From NCBI GenBank assembly GCA_013360745.1, contig JABWBA010000001.1, positions 1-64,000 on the forward strand: a stretch of DNA of 64,000 nucleotides, written 5' to 3'. The notes under the pieces were generated by a model, which was given only the letters and a program-made list of their open reading frames with translations, searched no databases and was not told the DNA's origin. This DNA is from Chthonomonadales bacterium. Its GTDB lineage: Bacteria > Armatimonadota > Chthonomonadetes > Chthonomonadales > CAJBBX01. This document shows, piece by piece, positions 9,516 through 18,258 of this stretch (the stretch's first letter is position 1; every line of letters starts with the position of its first letter). A program made the position numbers and the translations under genes.

Positions 9516-10466
9516 TTAGATAGGATCCGCCGTAATGGCAGATGCTGAGCCGGTAATCGCTTCGAGGGCTCGCCTGTAGCGGCTGGAGGTCTCTCGCACC
9601 ACCTCCTCCGGAAGCTCTGGCGCTGGGGGTTCCCGATCCCAGCCAGAGCCTATCAACCAATCTCTGAGATATTGCTTGTCGAAGGACGGCTGCGCATGGC
9701 CCGGTTGGTACAGATCCGCGTTCCAGAACCGAGAGGAATCGGGCGTAAGGACCTCATCGGCGAGTGTTAGCACACCGCGGTGCAAGCCGAACTCGAACTT
9801 CGTATCAGCGATTATGATCCCGCGCTGTAACGTAAGGTCTGCGGCGGCACGATAGATATCGAGGCTTGTTCGGCGGAGTTCCTCGGCGAGCTTAGAGCCG
9901 ACGATCTCGGACATCTGCGAGAAACTGATATTGACATCGTGACCCGTTTCGGCCTTCGTCGCAGGGGTGAACACGGGTTCCGTGAGCCTGGCAGACTCCA
10001 GCAGCCCCGGCGGTAGGTCGATATCGTGGAGCCGGGCTCCCTTTGAAGGCCCATCGGCGGCGAGATACTCCGCATACAGCGAACCGGCGAGATAGCCTCG
10101 AACTACGCATTCCACAGGCAGCATATCTGCGCGTACGACTAGCATGGATCGACCATGAAGATGGTTGAGATCAGATGGCGTTAAGTAGTATCCTGTTTCG
10201 CGGAGACGCGTGGCAATATAGTCCATATCAGCGGTGATGTAGTGGGTCGGTGTTATGGGCCGAAGTCTTCGGAACCAGTAACGGGACAGCTCGGTCAAGA
10301 TCCGACCCTTGTTGGGAATCGGAGTTGGCATGACCGAATCGTAGGCGGATATGCGGTCGGAGACGACGATGAGCAGGGCATCGTCCACCGGGAATATCTC
10401 CCGTACTTTGCCTGAGACGATCGGATCGATGCCCGGTAATATGGTGCGGTGCGGTGTGTCAGCCAT
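9516..10466 (-). CDS. purC: Phosphoribosylaminoimidazole-succinocarboxamide synthase
   Basis: SAICAR synthetase joins aspartate to CAIR using ATP in de novo purine synthesis, in the cytoplasm. The 316 residues match the longer PurC form. Recognisable segments are SGKVREIF with the ATP-contacting lysine, SDRISAYDSVMPTPIPNKG, and the CAIR-binding region around VRGYLAGS. IIADTKFEFG follows, then LTPDSSRFW. The ATG start at 10466 gives a family-typical N-terminus (GKVR near residue 20). It sits in the minus-strand run between the phosphohexomutase and addB, which starts about 25 bases beyond its stop. No other pur gene is present. Confidence 0.95.
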   Translation of the reverse strand: MADTPHRTILPGIDPIVSGKVREIFPVDDALLIVVSDRISAYDSVMPTPIPNKGRILTELSRYWFRRLRPITPTHYITADMDYIATRLRETGYYLTPSDLNHLHGRSMLVVRADMLPVECVVRGYLAGSLYAEYLAADGPSKGARLHDIDLPPGLLESARLTEPVFTPATKAETGHDVNISFSQMSEIVGSKLAEELRRTSLDIYRAAADLTLQRGIIIADTKFEFGLHRGVLTLADEVLTPDSSRFWNADLYQPGHAQPSFDKQYLRDWLIGSGWDREPPAPELPEEVVRETSSRYRRALEAITGSASAITADPI

Positions 10467-10530
10467 GATGACCTTTCTGAACTATCCGCTTCGTCCCACT
10501 AGACCGGGGATGTCCGACCCGCGGATGTAT

Positions 10531-12405
10531 TCACGCCCTGGAGGCGATCTCAAGCGCATAGGCGAGCAGGTCTTCTCGTACCTTTCGTGCAGCAGCGTCT
10601 ACTGCCTCGCGGGTACGACCCATCCCCCGCTGAATGTCCGACCAGCCCGATGCATAGAACTTGCATTTTGGCTCCGTACCCGAAGGGCGTACCGATGCCC
10701 GGACACCATCAACGAGATGGTTACCCTGGAGCACAAAGATCAGCAGGTTGTCGGACGCGACGTCAAGACCGTCGATCGGTACGCCTGAGATCGGATCGAT
10801 GATGTCGGGAAAACCGCGTAGCAGGGTTCGATCGCTGTTTCGGACGGTTCCATCGCGCCGATCGATGATATGGGTGACCTCAAGACCCGCCAGAGATCTC
10901 GGCGGGAATGCCCTCAGGCCTTCGAGCATTCGTGCGACATGATCCATGGCCGCGCGTCCCTTGCTCAAATGGGGAGTGAGCGAATCGGTATGGTATCCAA
11001 CGGCATCATAGATGTCGTCAAGGACATCCCACAGGGTTCGTCCTTGGGCCCGTGCATCTGCAGCCGCTTCAGCAAGGAGCAGTGCGGCGCCCGCTGCGTC
11101 TTTGTCGCGCGTATAACTGCCGCCAAGATAGCCGTGGCTCTCTTCGCAAGCGAATACGACTTGATCGGGGTCGTCGTAATGATCCAACACTCGGGCGATA
11201 TATTTGAAGCCTACGAGTAGGTCCTCAATGACGGCTACTCCGAAGTGCGCCGCGATCTTGCCGATCATGGGCGAGGTCACGGTGGTGGTAACAACGACCT
11301 CGTCCGGCTCGAGAAGGCCCTGCGATTGACGGGTCTTCAGTACATGCCAACAAAGAATGGCCCCTATCTGATTGCCCGTGAGAGGCGCATACGACTTCAC
11401 AGCATTCTGTCGTCTGGCCACGCAGCCAAGACGGTCGGCGTCTGGATCGGTGCCGATCGCAATATCCGCGTCGATCCGGTTCGCTTGTTCAGCGGCGAGC
11501 TGCAATGCCAGCGGCTCCTCCGGGTTGGGTATGCCGCCCGTCACGTTCGTGAATGCTCCGTCCGGATCGGCCTGTTCGCCGACGATGTGCATGTCGTCGA
11601 ATCCCGCGCGCTTCAGGACCGGCGGCACCGAGCGGATCCCTGCCCCATGGAGAGGCGTATAGACGATGCGAACGGCGCGTTGAGCGGACCTCGATGTGGC
11701 CAGGACGGCGCTCTGATAGGCCTCGTCTTCGTGCTCGCCAAGCAGGCGGATGGAGCCGTCCGCAACCCCCTGATCAAACGGCTTGCGAGGGATCGCACCG
11801 TTAGAAGCCTTGAGGACCGCATTCAGCACTTCGACATCGAACGGAGGAATCAGCTGTCCGCCGGACGGGCCATACGCCTTGAAACCGTTATCGGTAGGTG
11901 GATTGTGGGACGCCGATACCACGATACCCGCATCCGCCTGGAGCAGCCGAACCGTGAACGAGAGCTGGGGCGTGGGGCGGAACCCGTCGTAAATAAGCGC
12001 GTTGAGTCCGGCGCCCGCGATGACCTCAGCACAGATGCGGGAAAGATCATCGGACGCGATACGCGTGTCGCAGGCCACGACAACGGCTCCCGATGCGGAT
12101 CCGCGCGTGGCGCATATCCAGTCCACCAGACCTCGGGCCGATTCCGCAATCGTACGAGCGTTGATACGGTTGGGACCGACGCCTCGAGGGCCTCGTCGGC
12201 CGCCCGTGCCGAACGGCAGCACGGTATAGAAACTCTCCTCCAGGACATCCCAGGACTCGGATGCGATGAGGTCCGAAATCTCCGGCACGAAGTCGGCATA
12301 ACCGGGATTCGTGAGCCATGTCGTGAGGTGCTCGAAGGCCGAAGGGCTAAGGCGCGCTCGGCTGGCCGTCAGTAAGTCCGTTACAGATGGTATTGAATCT
12401 GGCAT
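10531..12405 (-). CDS. Alpha-D-phosphohexomutase (phosphoglucomutase/phosphomannomutase)
   Basis: Interconverts hexose-1- and hexose-6-phosphates and supplies sugar nucleotides and glycogen. At 624 residues it has the full four-domain layout. The phosphoserine loop is VSASHNPPTDNGFK (the Ser carries phosphate), the metal loop GTDPDADRLG, the sugar loop CEESHGY, and the phosphate loop RPSGTEPKCKFY at the C-terminus. The loop order and length resemble the PgcA/PGM2 type rather than ManB or GlmM, but substrate preference is not certain. An unusual FPPRSLAGLEVTHIIDRRDG insertion-like segment precedes domain 4. It reads on the same strand as glcF (136-base gap) and purC (64-base gap). Confidence 0.92.
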   Translation of the reverse strand: MPDSIPSVTDLLTASRARLSPSAFEHLTTWLTNPGYADFVPEISDLIASESWDVLEESFYTVLPFGTGGRRGPRGVGPNRINARTIAESARGLVDWICATRGSASGAVVVACDTRIASDDLSRICAEVIAGAGLNALIYDGFRPTPQLSFTVRLLQADAGIVVSASHNPPTDNGFKAYGPSGGQLIPPFDVEVLNAVLKASNGAIPRKPFDQGVADGSIRLLGEHEDEAYQSAVLATSRSAQRAVRIVYTPLHGAGIRSVPPVLKRAGFDDMHIVGEQADPDGAFTNVTGGIPNPEEPLALQLAAEQANRIDADIAIGTDPDADRLGCVARRQNAVKSYAPLTGNQIGAILCWHVLKTRQSQGLLEPDEVVVTTTVTSPMIGKIAAHFGVAVIEDLLVGFKYIARVLDHYDDPDQVVFACEESHGYLGGSYTRDKDAAGAALLLAEAAADARAQGRTLWDVLDDIYDAVGYHTDSLTPHLSKGRAAMDHVARMLEGLRAFPPRSLAGLEVTHIIDRRDGTVRNSDRTLLRGFPDIIDPISGVPIDGLDVASDNLLIFVLQGNHLVDGVRASVRPSGTEPKCKFYASGWSDIQRGMGRTREAVDAAARKVREDLLAYALEIASRA

Positions 12406-12541
12406 CGATTACGCCGTGCGCCCGTAAACGATAGGATGATGTACGGGTTCCGGGCTCTCCTGATCATCGTAGTAGCGCCGCAGGGCGACCGAGGGTTTAT
12501 AGCATGAGCCGATCGGCTCGGTCAATACGAATACCGAACGA

Positions 12542-13801
12542 TCACAGAGCGGCGTCGACGATCTCCACGGTGTGCATGATGCGGACAGCTGAGCCGCGCT
12601 CCTGGAGGCCGGTTTGAATCCAGGCCATGCAGCCCGGATTACCCATCGCGACGATCTCCGCTCCCGTTTTAAGGATGTTGTCGACCTTGCGATCGAGAAG
12701 CCGCTTTGCCATATCCGGCTGGGTGATATTATAGGTGCCGGCGCTGCCGCAGCAAAGATCGGATTCTGCCAATGGGACGAGGCGAAGGCCGGGCACCTGC
12801 TCGAGCAGGCGCCGGGGTGGCTCGACGACCCGCTGTCCGTGTGCGAGGTGGCAGGCGTGGTGGTAGGCGACTGTGCGTTCGAAGCGGCCCGTGAAAGAGA
12901 GGGGACCATGATCGTCTAGGAAGGTACTGATATCAACAACCTTCGCAGCGAACGTACGGGCCTCGTAAGAGTGAACGGGATCGTCGGCGAGGAGATCGCC
13001 GTATTCGGTCAACGTCGATCCGCAACCTGCAGAGTTGACGACAAAAGCATCATAATCGAGCGTCTGGAGCGTTCGAAGGAACGCCCGGGCTCGTTCAAGG
13101 CCGGAGGAAAGAAATCCAGCATGGATGTCCAATGCGCCGCAGCAGCCGAGAGCCCTGGGCGCCAGGACATCGCAGCCGACCTTCTGGAGGACTCGGATCG
13201 TAGCCCGATGTACTCTATCATACAGAACCTGCATCACGCATCCGGGGAGGATCGCTACGGTATGCCGACGCTTCCCGCTCGCAGGCGAGATCTCGGGAAG
13301 TGGAGAAGTGGATTCCGGCAGGTCCGCCGTGGGCATGAGCAGCTGATCGGCTTTACCTCCCGTGATGGCCCGCACGATGGGCGACGGTATCGGATCATTG
13401 CCCGACACCCGACGTGCCCCCGCTGCGATTTTCAGCGACGCCGCGAAGGCCGCGGGGCGTTCCATCATCGCGATAAGGCCGGCTTTCGACGCGTGCTGGA
13501 CACGGGGACGCGCAGAGGAGGCTTCGATCCGATGCCGGAATATCTCCAGCATTCGACCGTACTCGACGCCTGATGGGCACGCCGTTTCACAGGCGCGGCA
13601 GCCGAGGCAAAGATCCATCGCATGGATCAGGTCGGGGGTGAGCGATTTCCCCTCCCCGGTTACGGAGACCATCAAGCGAATCCGTCCTCTGGGCGAGGCG
13701 GTCTCCGAGGCCGTCAGCTTGTACGTCGGGCAGGCATCCTGGCAGAATCCGCATCGGATACATCGGGACGCCAGTGAGAGGAGGTCGTCGCTCACGGCCA
13801 T
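12542..13801 (-). CDS. glcF: Glycolate oxidase iron-sulfur subunit GlcF
   Basis: The electron-transfer subunit of glycolate dehydrogenase, which passes electrons from GlcD/GlcE to the quinone pool. Two ferredoxin-like 4Fe-4S motifs lie near the N-terminus: CIRCGFCQDACP at about residues 17-28 and CLGCRACETACP at about 68-79. Two cysteine-rich CCG domains follow, seen as LGCCGALDIHAG and LCCGSAGTYN, each preceded by its GC/HxCH element (NSAGCGS, YHHACHLAHG). Its length of 419 matches the family. The ATG start overlaps the end of glcE by 10 bases, so translation is coupled. Confidence 0.93.
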   Translation of the reverse strand: MAVSDDLLSLASRCIRCGFCQDACPTYKLTASETASPRGRIRLMVSVTGEGKSLTPDLIHAMDLCLGCRACETACPSGVEYGRMLEIFRHRIEASSARPRVQHASKAGLIAMMERPAAFAASLKIAAGARRVSGNDPIPSPIVRAITGGKADQLLMPTADLPESTSPLPEISPASGKRRHTVAILPGCVMQVLYDRVHRATIRVLQKVGCDVLAPRALGCCGALDIHAGFLSSGLERARAFLRTLQTLDYDAFVVNSAGCGSTLTEYGDLLADDPVHSYEARTFAAKVVDISTFLDDHGPLSFTGRFERTVAYHHACHLAHGQRVVEPPRRLLEQVPGLRLVPLAESDLCCGSAGTYNITQPDMAKRLLDRKVDNILKTGAEIVAMGNPGCMAWIQTGLQERGSAVRIMHTVEIVDAAL

Positions 13802-15045
13802 CCTCCGGGCTGAATGAGGCTGAAAACGCCGCAGGGATCGAACGCGCGCCGAATGCGCTGGTAGAGCTGATACCTGGTCGATGTCGTGACGGTCTCAGGG
13901 AGCCATGCTGGATACGGCCTCACGCATCGGAGCACGGTTATTCGGTGATCGGCCGAACGGACCATAGCCAACGGCCGTAACCGGTCACGATCGCTATCGA
14001 CGACACCGGCCGCGATGATACCAGAGGGTATGAGCCAGATCCACTCGTCCGCAACGGACGCTGATCGAGCGAAATCGACAGCGTCACGCGGAGGTAGAGT
14101 GACGCGCACTGCGGTTGTACAGATAGTGCCGTACAGTCGCTTCCGCACCGCTCCGAGTCCCGGATCGTCGAAATCGATACGCTCTCCGTGTTCGATACCG
14201 AGTGATCGCAGGACCCTTCGGAGGCGGTCCTCTTCCGCATCGACGTGCCCCGCCGCCCCTGCAAGACCCGTGTACAGGCGTATGCTTGTCGAGGATTTGT
14301 CGCCACCAAGAGCCAGATACGTACGATCACCACCATCGGCCGTAAGGGCGGCGGCAGCCTCGAGTCCAAGGTCGATAGACGCGATATCGAAGACGAGATT
14401 GCGTGCAGCCCGTGATCGAGGGCGCGTTCGGAAGGTGACTTCGGTAATGATCCCTAGGGTTCCGCGCGAACCCGCGAGCAAACGACAGATATCATAGCCA
14501 GCGGCGTTCTTGACTACCCGGGCGCCTGTTGAAATGCATGCACCCGTGCCAATGACGGCTGTCATGGCGACGGCGCTGTCTCTGGGAGTTCCAGCCGCAC
14601 ATTGAAGCAGCCCATGGGCGTTCTGGGCGGTGACTCCTCCCACCGTTGCCAGCTCCGCAAATGGCGGATCAAACGGGAGCGCCTGGCCCCGCTCATCAAT
14701 GGCTCGCAAGAGATCAGCCCAGCGCACTCCGGCTCCGCACGTTACGAGCGAGTCCTCTGGGCGTACCGTGATCCGAGCATCGAACCGGCCGGTTGATATC
14801 GCGACCCACGGCCGATCGGACAGGAAATGCGCCGTGTGTACGGTGGTGCGGCCGCCGATCGGGACCATGTTGATCCGATTGTTCATAGCAGTCCGTACGG
14901 CATCTTGCAGTTCGTCAACGGTGGTCGGTTCGAAGACTGCTTCCGGTATCAAACCGTGAATCGATGCCTCCCGTCGGACTTCGATGTCGGTCTTCGCTGT
15001 GCTGCACGAGGTCACGGGCATGGCAGCATCTTGCCGGGATTGCAT
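13792..15045 (-). CDS. glcE: Glycolate oxidase FAD-binding subunit GlcE
   Basis: A PCMH-type FAD flavoprotein that pairs with GlcD and GlcF in glycolate oxidation. The FAD motif VPIGGRTT lies near residue 55, followed by the GVTAQNAHGLLQC and GARVVKNAAGYDICRLLAGSRG-type segments (the latter seen from residue 175 on). LGIITEVTFRTRP is typical of GlcE. The open frame runs further upstream into glcD, but the start fits ATG 15045, preceded by GGAGGG six bases away. ATG 15021 is an alternative eight codons in. It overlaps glcD by 34 bases and glcF by 10, so the three subunits form a translationally coupled operon. Confidence 0.92.
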   Translation of the reverse strand: MQSRQDAAMPVTSCSTAKTDIEVRREASIHGLIPEAVFEPTTVDELQDAVRTAMNNRINMVPIGGRTTVHTAHFLSDRPWVAISTGRFDARITVRPEDSLVTCGAGVRWADLLRAIDERGQALPFDPPFAELATVGGVTAQNAHGLLQCAAGTPRDSAVAMTAVIGTGACISTGARVVKNAAGYDICRLLAGSRGTLGIITEVTFRTRPRSRAARNLVFDIASIDLGLEAAAALTADGGDRTYLALGGDKSSTSIRLYTGLAGAAGHVDAEEDRLRRVLRSLGIEHGERIDFDDPGLGAVRKRLYGTICTTAVRVTLPPRDAVDFARSASVADEWIWLIPSGIIAAGVVDSDRDRLRPLAMVRSADHRITVLRCVRPYPAWLPETVTTSTRYQLYQRIRRAFDPCGVFSLIQPGGWP

Positions 15046-16412
15046 AGGCCCTCCGGATCGAACGTCTCTCGGAGACGATGCATGAGCTGAAGATCCGGTT
15101 CGGAGAACATCAAGCGCATGGCCTCTCGTTTCTCGATGCCGACGCCATGCTCCCCTGTGATCGTTCCTCCCGCTTCGACGCACAATCTCAGGACATCCTC
15201 ATTGAAGGCATGGACCCGCGCCGATTCGTCCGGATCGGCTTGATCGTACAGGACGCATGGATGGAGATTCCCATCCCCTGCATGAAAGATGTTGCATACA
15301 CGGATCCTATGGCGCTCCGCGCACTCCGCGATACCAGAGAGGACATCGGGGAGTCGGCTTCGGGGTATCGCTCCATCCTGAGTGACGATTGTGGAGGCCA
15401 GGCGGCCGGTCGTACCTACGCCCTTCTTTCGGGCCAGCCACAGGCGAGCCCGTTCTTCGGGTGTTGCGGCTTCGCGAACCTCGCGTGCGCCATGTTGGAG
15501 ACATACCTCGCGCGCGATCGCGGCTTCCTCGGCCGAACCGGCTTCCGATCCATCTAACTCGATGGTAAGAACGGCGCGTGCATCGCCGGGAAATCCCATC
15601 TGAAAGGCATCTTCGATCGCAAGTAGGATGGTCTGATCGATCATCTCCAGAGCGCATGGAAGAACACCGGCCCCGACGATGGCGACAACCGATGACGTAC
15701 AGCTTTCGACACGGTCGTAAATGGCAAGCAGAGTGCGAACCGCTTGGGGCAGAGGTGTGAGGCGTAAGGTCGCCTCGGTAACGATGCCGAAGGTGCCCTC
15801 GGACCCGACGATGACACCGACGAGATCGAATGCCCCCGGGTCGTCCGCCTTGCCCCCAGCCGTAACGATCGAACCGTCGGCCAGAACCATCGTAACCCCG
15901 AGAACGTGATTGACCGTGACACCGTACTTGAGCGTATGGGGCCCGCCTGCGTTCTCGGCGATATTGCCGCCGATCGTACAGACCGTCTGACTGGACGGAT
16001 CCGGAGCGTAATGGAGCCCGTAAGCCTCTACGGCCCTGCTGACCGCGATATTTGGACATCCCGCTTCAACGACCGCACGACGGTTCTCCGGATCAACCTC
16101 CAGTACGCGGTTCATACGAGCGAGGGAGATCACAACGGAGCCAGGCGAGGGGGTCGCTCCTCCGGAGAGGCCGGTGCCGGCGCCTCGCGGAACGAACGGC
16201 GTTCCATAACGATTACATAGGCGTACGACAGTTGACACCTGTTCGGTGCACGTTGGGAGCGTCACGAGCGCCGGCGCCTGCCTTGCCGCAGGGTAGGCGT
16301 CACCGTCATATGCGAGAACATCAGCCGGTGAGGACAGTACAGCATCGGGGCCCAGGGCCAGCGCCAGCTCCTGTTCCAGTTGCGCAAGGCCGATTTCGGT
16401 ACACAACATCAT
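15012..16412 (-). CDS. glcD: Glycolate oxidase FAD-linked subunit GlcD
   Basis: The catalytic FAD subunit, which oxidises glycolate (or lactate-like 2-hydroxyacids) to the 2-oxoacid. The FAD-binding PCMH domain shows FVPRGAGTGLSGGATP near residue 75, then GGNIAENAGGPHTLKYGVT and VGVIVGSEGTFGIVTE. The C-terminal oxidase domain carries NIFHAGDGNLHP and GEHGVGIEKRE, the metal/substrate histidine motifs of the family. GGAG lies nine bases before ATG 16412; ATG 16418 and an upstream frame to 16460 are also open, the latter without a ribosome site. It is the first gene of the minus-strand glcDEF set and is divergent from miaB, with about 70 bases between them. Confidence 0.93.
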   Translation of the reverse strand: MMLCTEIGLAQLEQELALALGPDAVLSSPADVLAYDGDAYPAARQAPALVTLPTCTEQVSTVVRLCNRYGTPFVPRGAGTGLSGGATPSPGSVVISLARMNRVLEVDPENRRAVVEAGCPNIAVSRAVEAYGLHYAPDPSSQTVCTIGGNIAENAGGPHTLKYGVTVNHVLGVTMVLADGSIVTAGGKADDPGAFDLVGVIVGSEGTFGIVTEATLRLTPLPQAVRTLLAIYDRVESCTSSVVAIVGAGVLPCALEMIDQTILLAIEDAFQMGFPGDARAVLTIELDGSEAGSAEEAAIAREVCLQHGAREVREAATPEERARLWLARKKGVGTTGRLASTIVTQDGAIPRSRLPDVLSGIAECAERHRIRVCNIFHAGDGNLHPCVLYDQADPDESARVHAFNEDVLRLCVEAGGTITGEHGVGIEKREAMRLMFSEPDLQLMHRLRETFDPEGLCNPGKMLPCP

Positions 16413-16468
16413 ATGCATACACTCCAGTATACCGTTCGTCCTTCCAGGGTATCGAAACACGTAGTGAG

Positions 16469-16474
16469 TATAAT
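16469..16474 (+). promoter_or_regulatory. -10 box of miaB, probably leaderless
   Basis: A perfect TATAAT lies only eight bases before the miaB ATG at 16483, with no Shine-Dalgarno between them and a TG two bases upstream. Transcription would begin at or next to the A of the ATG, which suggests a leaderless message. No good -35 hexamer is visible. On the opposite strand TATACT-like boxes at 16467-16472 and 16426-16431 could serve glcD. Confidence 0.5.
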
Positions 16475-16482
16475 CACGCGAA

Positions 16483-17925
16483 ATGAGTACGTATACACCG
16501 ACCTATTGTGTGCTGACCTGGGGCTGTCAGATGAACGAGGAGGACTCCGAGCAACTGGGTCTCTTCCTGGAACAAGACGGGTTCTTACCGGCGACCGACG
16601 CTGAAAGCGCGGATGTCGTATTGTTGAACACGTGTTCCGTCCGTAGGAAGCCGGAGGAGAAGGTTTTCAGCAAACTAGGAGAACTCCGACTCCTGAAAGT
16701 TGAGCGGCCAACGATGGTGATCGGGGTCTGCGGTTGTATGGCACAGGTTCAGGCCGATGAAATCCAACGCCGTGCGCCGTACGTTGATATCATCGCAGGC
16801 ACCGGACATATTGCGGACATTCCCGCGCTTGTGCGTGAGGCATGGCGTCGGAGAAATGGGACCGCGCGCCATCAAGCCGTCACTGAGCTGTCGCTGCCAG
16901 AACGGAAAGGGAACATCGTCGTCGAAGTTCCGGAGCGGACCTTCGCGCGCCCGCGCAGACTTCGCGCGTTTGTACCCGTCATGTACGGTTGCGATCGTTT
17001 CTGCACGTTCTGCATCGTTCCCTCAACCCGAGGACGCGAGCGGAGCCGTCCTCCCTCCGATATCCTGAATGAAATCCGGAGACTTGCCTATACCGGGACG
17101 CGCGAGGTAACGCTCCTCGGTCAGACGGTGAACTACTACGGGCGACATTTGCCCCCATCCACGAGCGGGGAGTCCGTAACCCTTGCCGGGTTGATCCGGG
17201 AGATCGCTCAGGTGCCCGGTATCGAGCGGATCCGATTCACTTCACCGCATCCCTGTGGGTTCACCGATGAGCTAATCCGCGTGATCGCCGATTGTGACAG
17301 AGTGTGTGAGCATGTCCATCTGCCGTTGCAGGCCGCGGATGACCATCTGTTGCGCAGGATGCGGCGCGGCTATACGGTCGATCGCTACAGGCGCTTGCTG
17401 GATAAGCTTCGGAAACACGTCCCGGGTATTGCCGTGACGACGGATATCATGCTCGGGTTTCCCGGTGAGACGCGGGAGCAATATCGCGCGACCCTGGAGT
17501 TTGTGCGCGAGGCCCGCTTCGATTCCGCGTTTATGTTCGCCTATTCGCCCCGGCCCGGAACCCGTGCCGCAGCATCCGGCGATCAGGTGCCCGAAGCAGA
17601 GAAGGTCGATAGGCTGAATGAGCTCATCGCGACCCAAAACGGGATTACAGCGGAGATCAACCGGAGCTCGATCGGTTCATCGGTCGACGTGCTCGTTGAT
17701 GGTGCGAGCGAACGAAATGCCAATCGCGCTGTGGGGCTGACTCGAACCTTCAAGACCGTGCACATCGATCCGGTACCAGGCGACTCGCCAGGAGGAACAG
17801 GATCGCATGGGCCGAAGTTGCCGAAGATCGGCGATACCGTTCGAGTTGTCGTCACGGATGCGGGCCTGACCGGTCTTATTGCTGATTGGGCGCCGGATAC
17901 CGGGGACGCCAGCCTGATCTATTAG
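16483..17925 (+). CDS. miaB: tRNA-2-methylthio-N6-dimethylallyladenosine synthase MiaB
   Basis: A radical-SAM methylthiotransferase modifying A37 of tRNAs that read UNN codons. The N-terminal MTTase domain has its three Fe-S cysteines in TWGCQMNEEDSEQ, NTCSVRRKPEEKV and GVCGCMAQ. The radical SAM triad is CDRFCTFCIVPSTRGRE at about residues 168-184. A TRAM domain (VDVLVDGASERN to IGDTVRVVVTDA) closes the 480-residue protein. The MTTase signature NTCSVR with the following spacing fits MiaB rather than MtaB or RimO. The ATG at 16483 has no Shine-Dalgarno and probably heads a leaderless transcript. A hairpin and a minus-strand small gene lie downstream. Confidence 0.94.
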   Translation: MSTYTPTYCVLTWGCQMNEEDSEQLGLFLEQDGFLPATDAESADVVLLNTCSVRRKPEEKVFSKLGELRLLKVERPTMVIGVCGCMAQVQADEIQRRAPYVDIIAGTGHIADIPALVREAWRRRNGTARHQAVTELSLPERKGNIVVEVPERTFARPRRLRAFVPVMYGCDRFCTFCIVPSTRGRERSRPPSDILNEIRRLAYTGTREVTLLGQTVNYYGRHLPPSTSGESVTLAGLIREIAQVPGIERIRFTSPHPCGFTDELIRVIADCDRVCEHVHLPLQAADDHLLRRMRRGYTVDRYRRLLDKLRKHVPGIAVTTDIMLGFPGETREQYRATLEFVREARFDSAFMFAYSPRPGTRAAASGDQVPEAEKVDRLNELIATQNGITAEINRSSIGSSVDVLVDGASERNANRAVGLTRTFKTVHIDPVPGDSPGGTGSHGPKLPKIGDTVRVVVTDAGLTGLIADWAPDTGDASLIY

Positions 17926-17952
17926 GTTGCCGGTAATGCAGCCGATCGAGCC

Positions 17953-18105
17953 TTATTCGCTCGGATGATCTTCGGACTTGTTGCTCGGAGCCTCCGAGCA
18001 CTTCCCGGGCGCCATTCAGGTAGGGACGCCAAAGCGCGGCAGAATAAAGCGCTGCAGTACGAACCAAACAACCAGAAATGCGATCAACACCGCCCATTCG
18101 GGCAT
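17953..18105 (-). CDS. Candidate small membrane selenoprotein (in-frame TGA) or 29-residue membrane peptide
   Basis: The ATG at 18105 is preceded by GGGAG at a seven-base spacing, a good ribosome site. It opens a 29-codon peptide: MPEWAV, then a single hydrophobic helix, then RFILPRFGVPT. The reading frame meets TGA at 18016-18018. It continues as MAPGKC and a short hydrophilic tail of 20 residues to TAA at 17953. If TGA is read as selenocysteine, the product is a 50-residue single-span protein with a U-x5-C pair just after the membrane segment. A perfect 8-bp hairpin with a GGC loop begins 15 bases after the TGA, within the range of bacterial SECIS elements. Seen: the frames, the ribosome site and the hairpin. 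Inferred: Sec insertion. The alternative is a 29-residue peptide ending at TGA with the hairpin as a terminator. Confidence 0.5.
17982..18000 (-). promoter_or_regulatory. SECIS-like hairpin or terminator stem
   Basis: A perfect 8-bp inverted repeat (TGCTCGGA / TCCGAGCA) with a three-base loop, GGC on the minus strand. On that strand it starts 15 bases after the in-frame TGA of the small membrane gene, placing the loop 24-26 bases after TGA with G at its first position. That fits the bacterial SECIS pattern. No T-run follows on either strand, but it also lies 57 bases beyond the miaB stop and could be a shared terminator. Confidence 0.5.
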
Positions 18106-18258
18106 TTCGATGCTCCCAAGCGAATCCTAGGTCATCCAGTACAGTACACTATACCTTATAAGATAGACGCCCGGTATTAGTGTGCTTGGGATCGTAAGGG
18201 CCGACAGGCAATGGTGGTGCGGTTATTGAGCCATATACGGATCCGAAGGGGGTGGCGG

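Noticed and set aside
11245-12375. 376-codon plus-strand ORF
   Set aside because: Antisense to the phosphohexomutase, whose motifs are intact; no recognisable domain. Arg-rich shadow of a GC-rich gene.
17876-18097. 73-codon minus-strand ORF at the candidate selenoprotein locus
   Set aside because: It is in a different frame, lacks a ribosome site and has no hydrophobic helix, unlike the frame starting at 18105.
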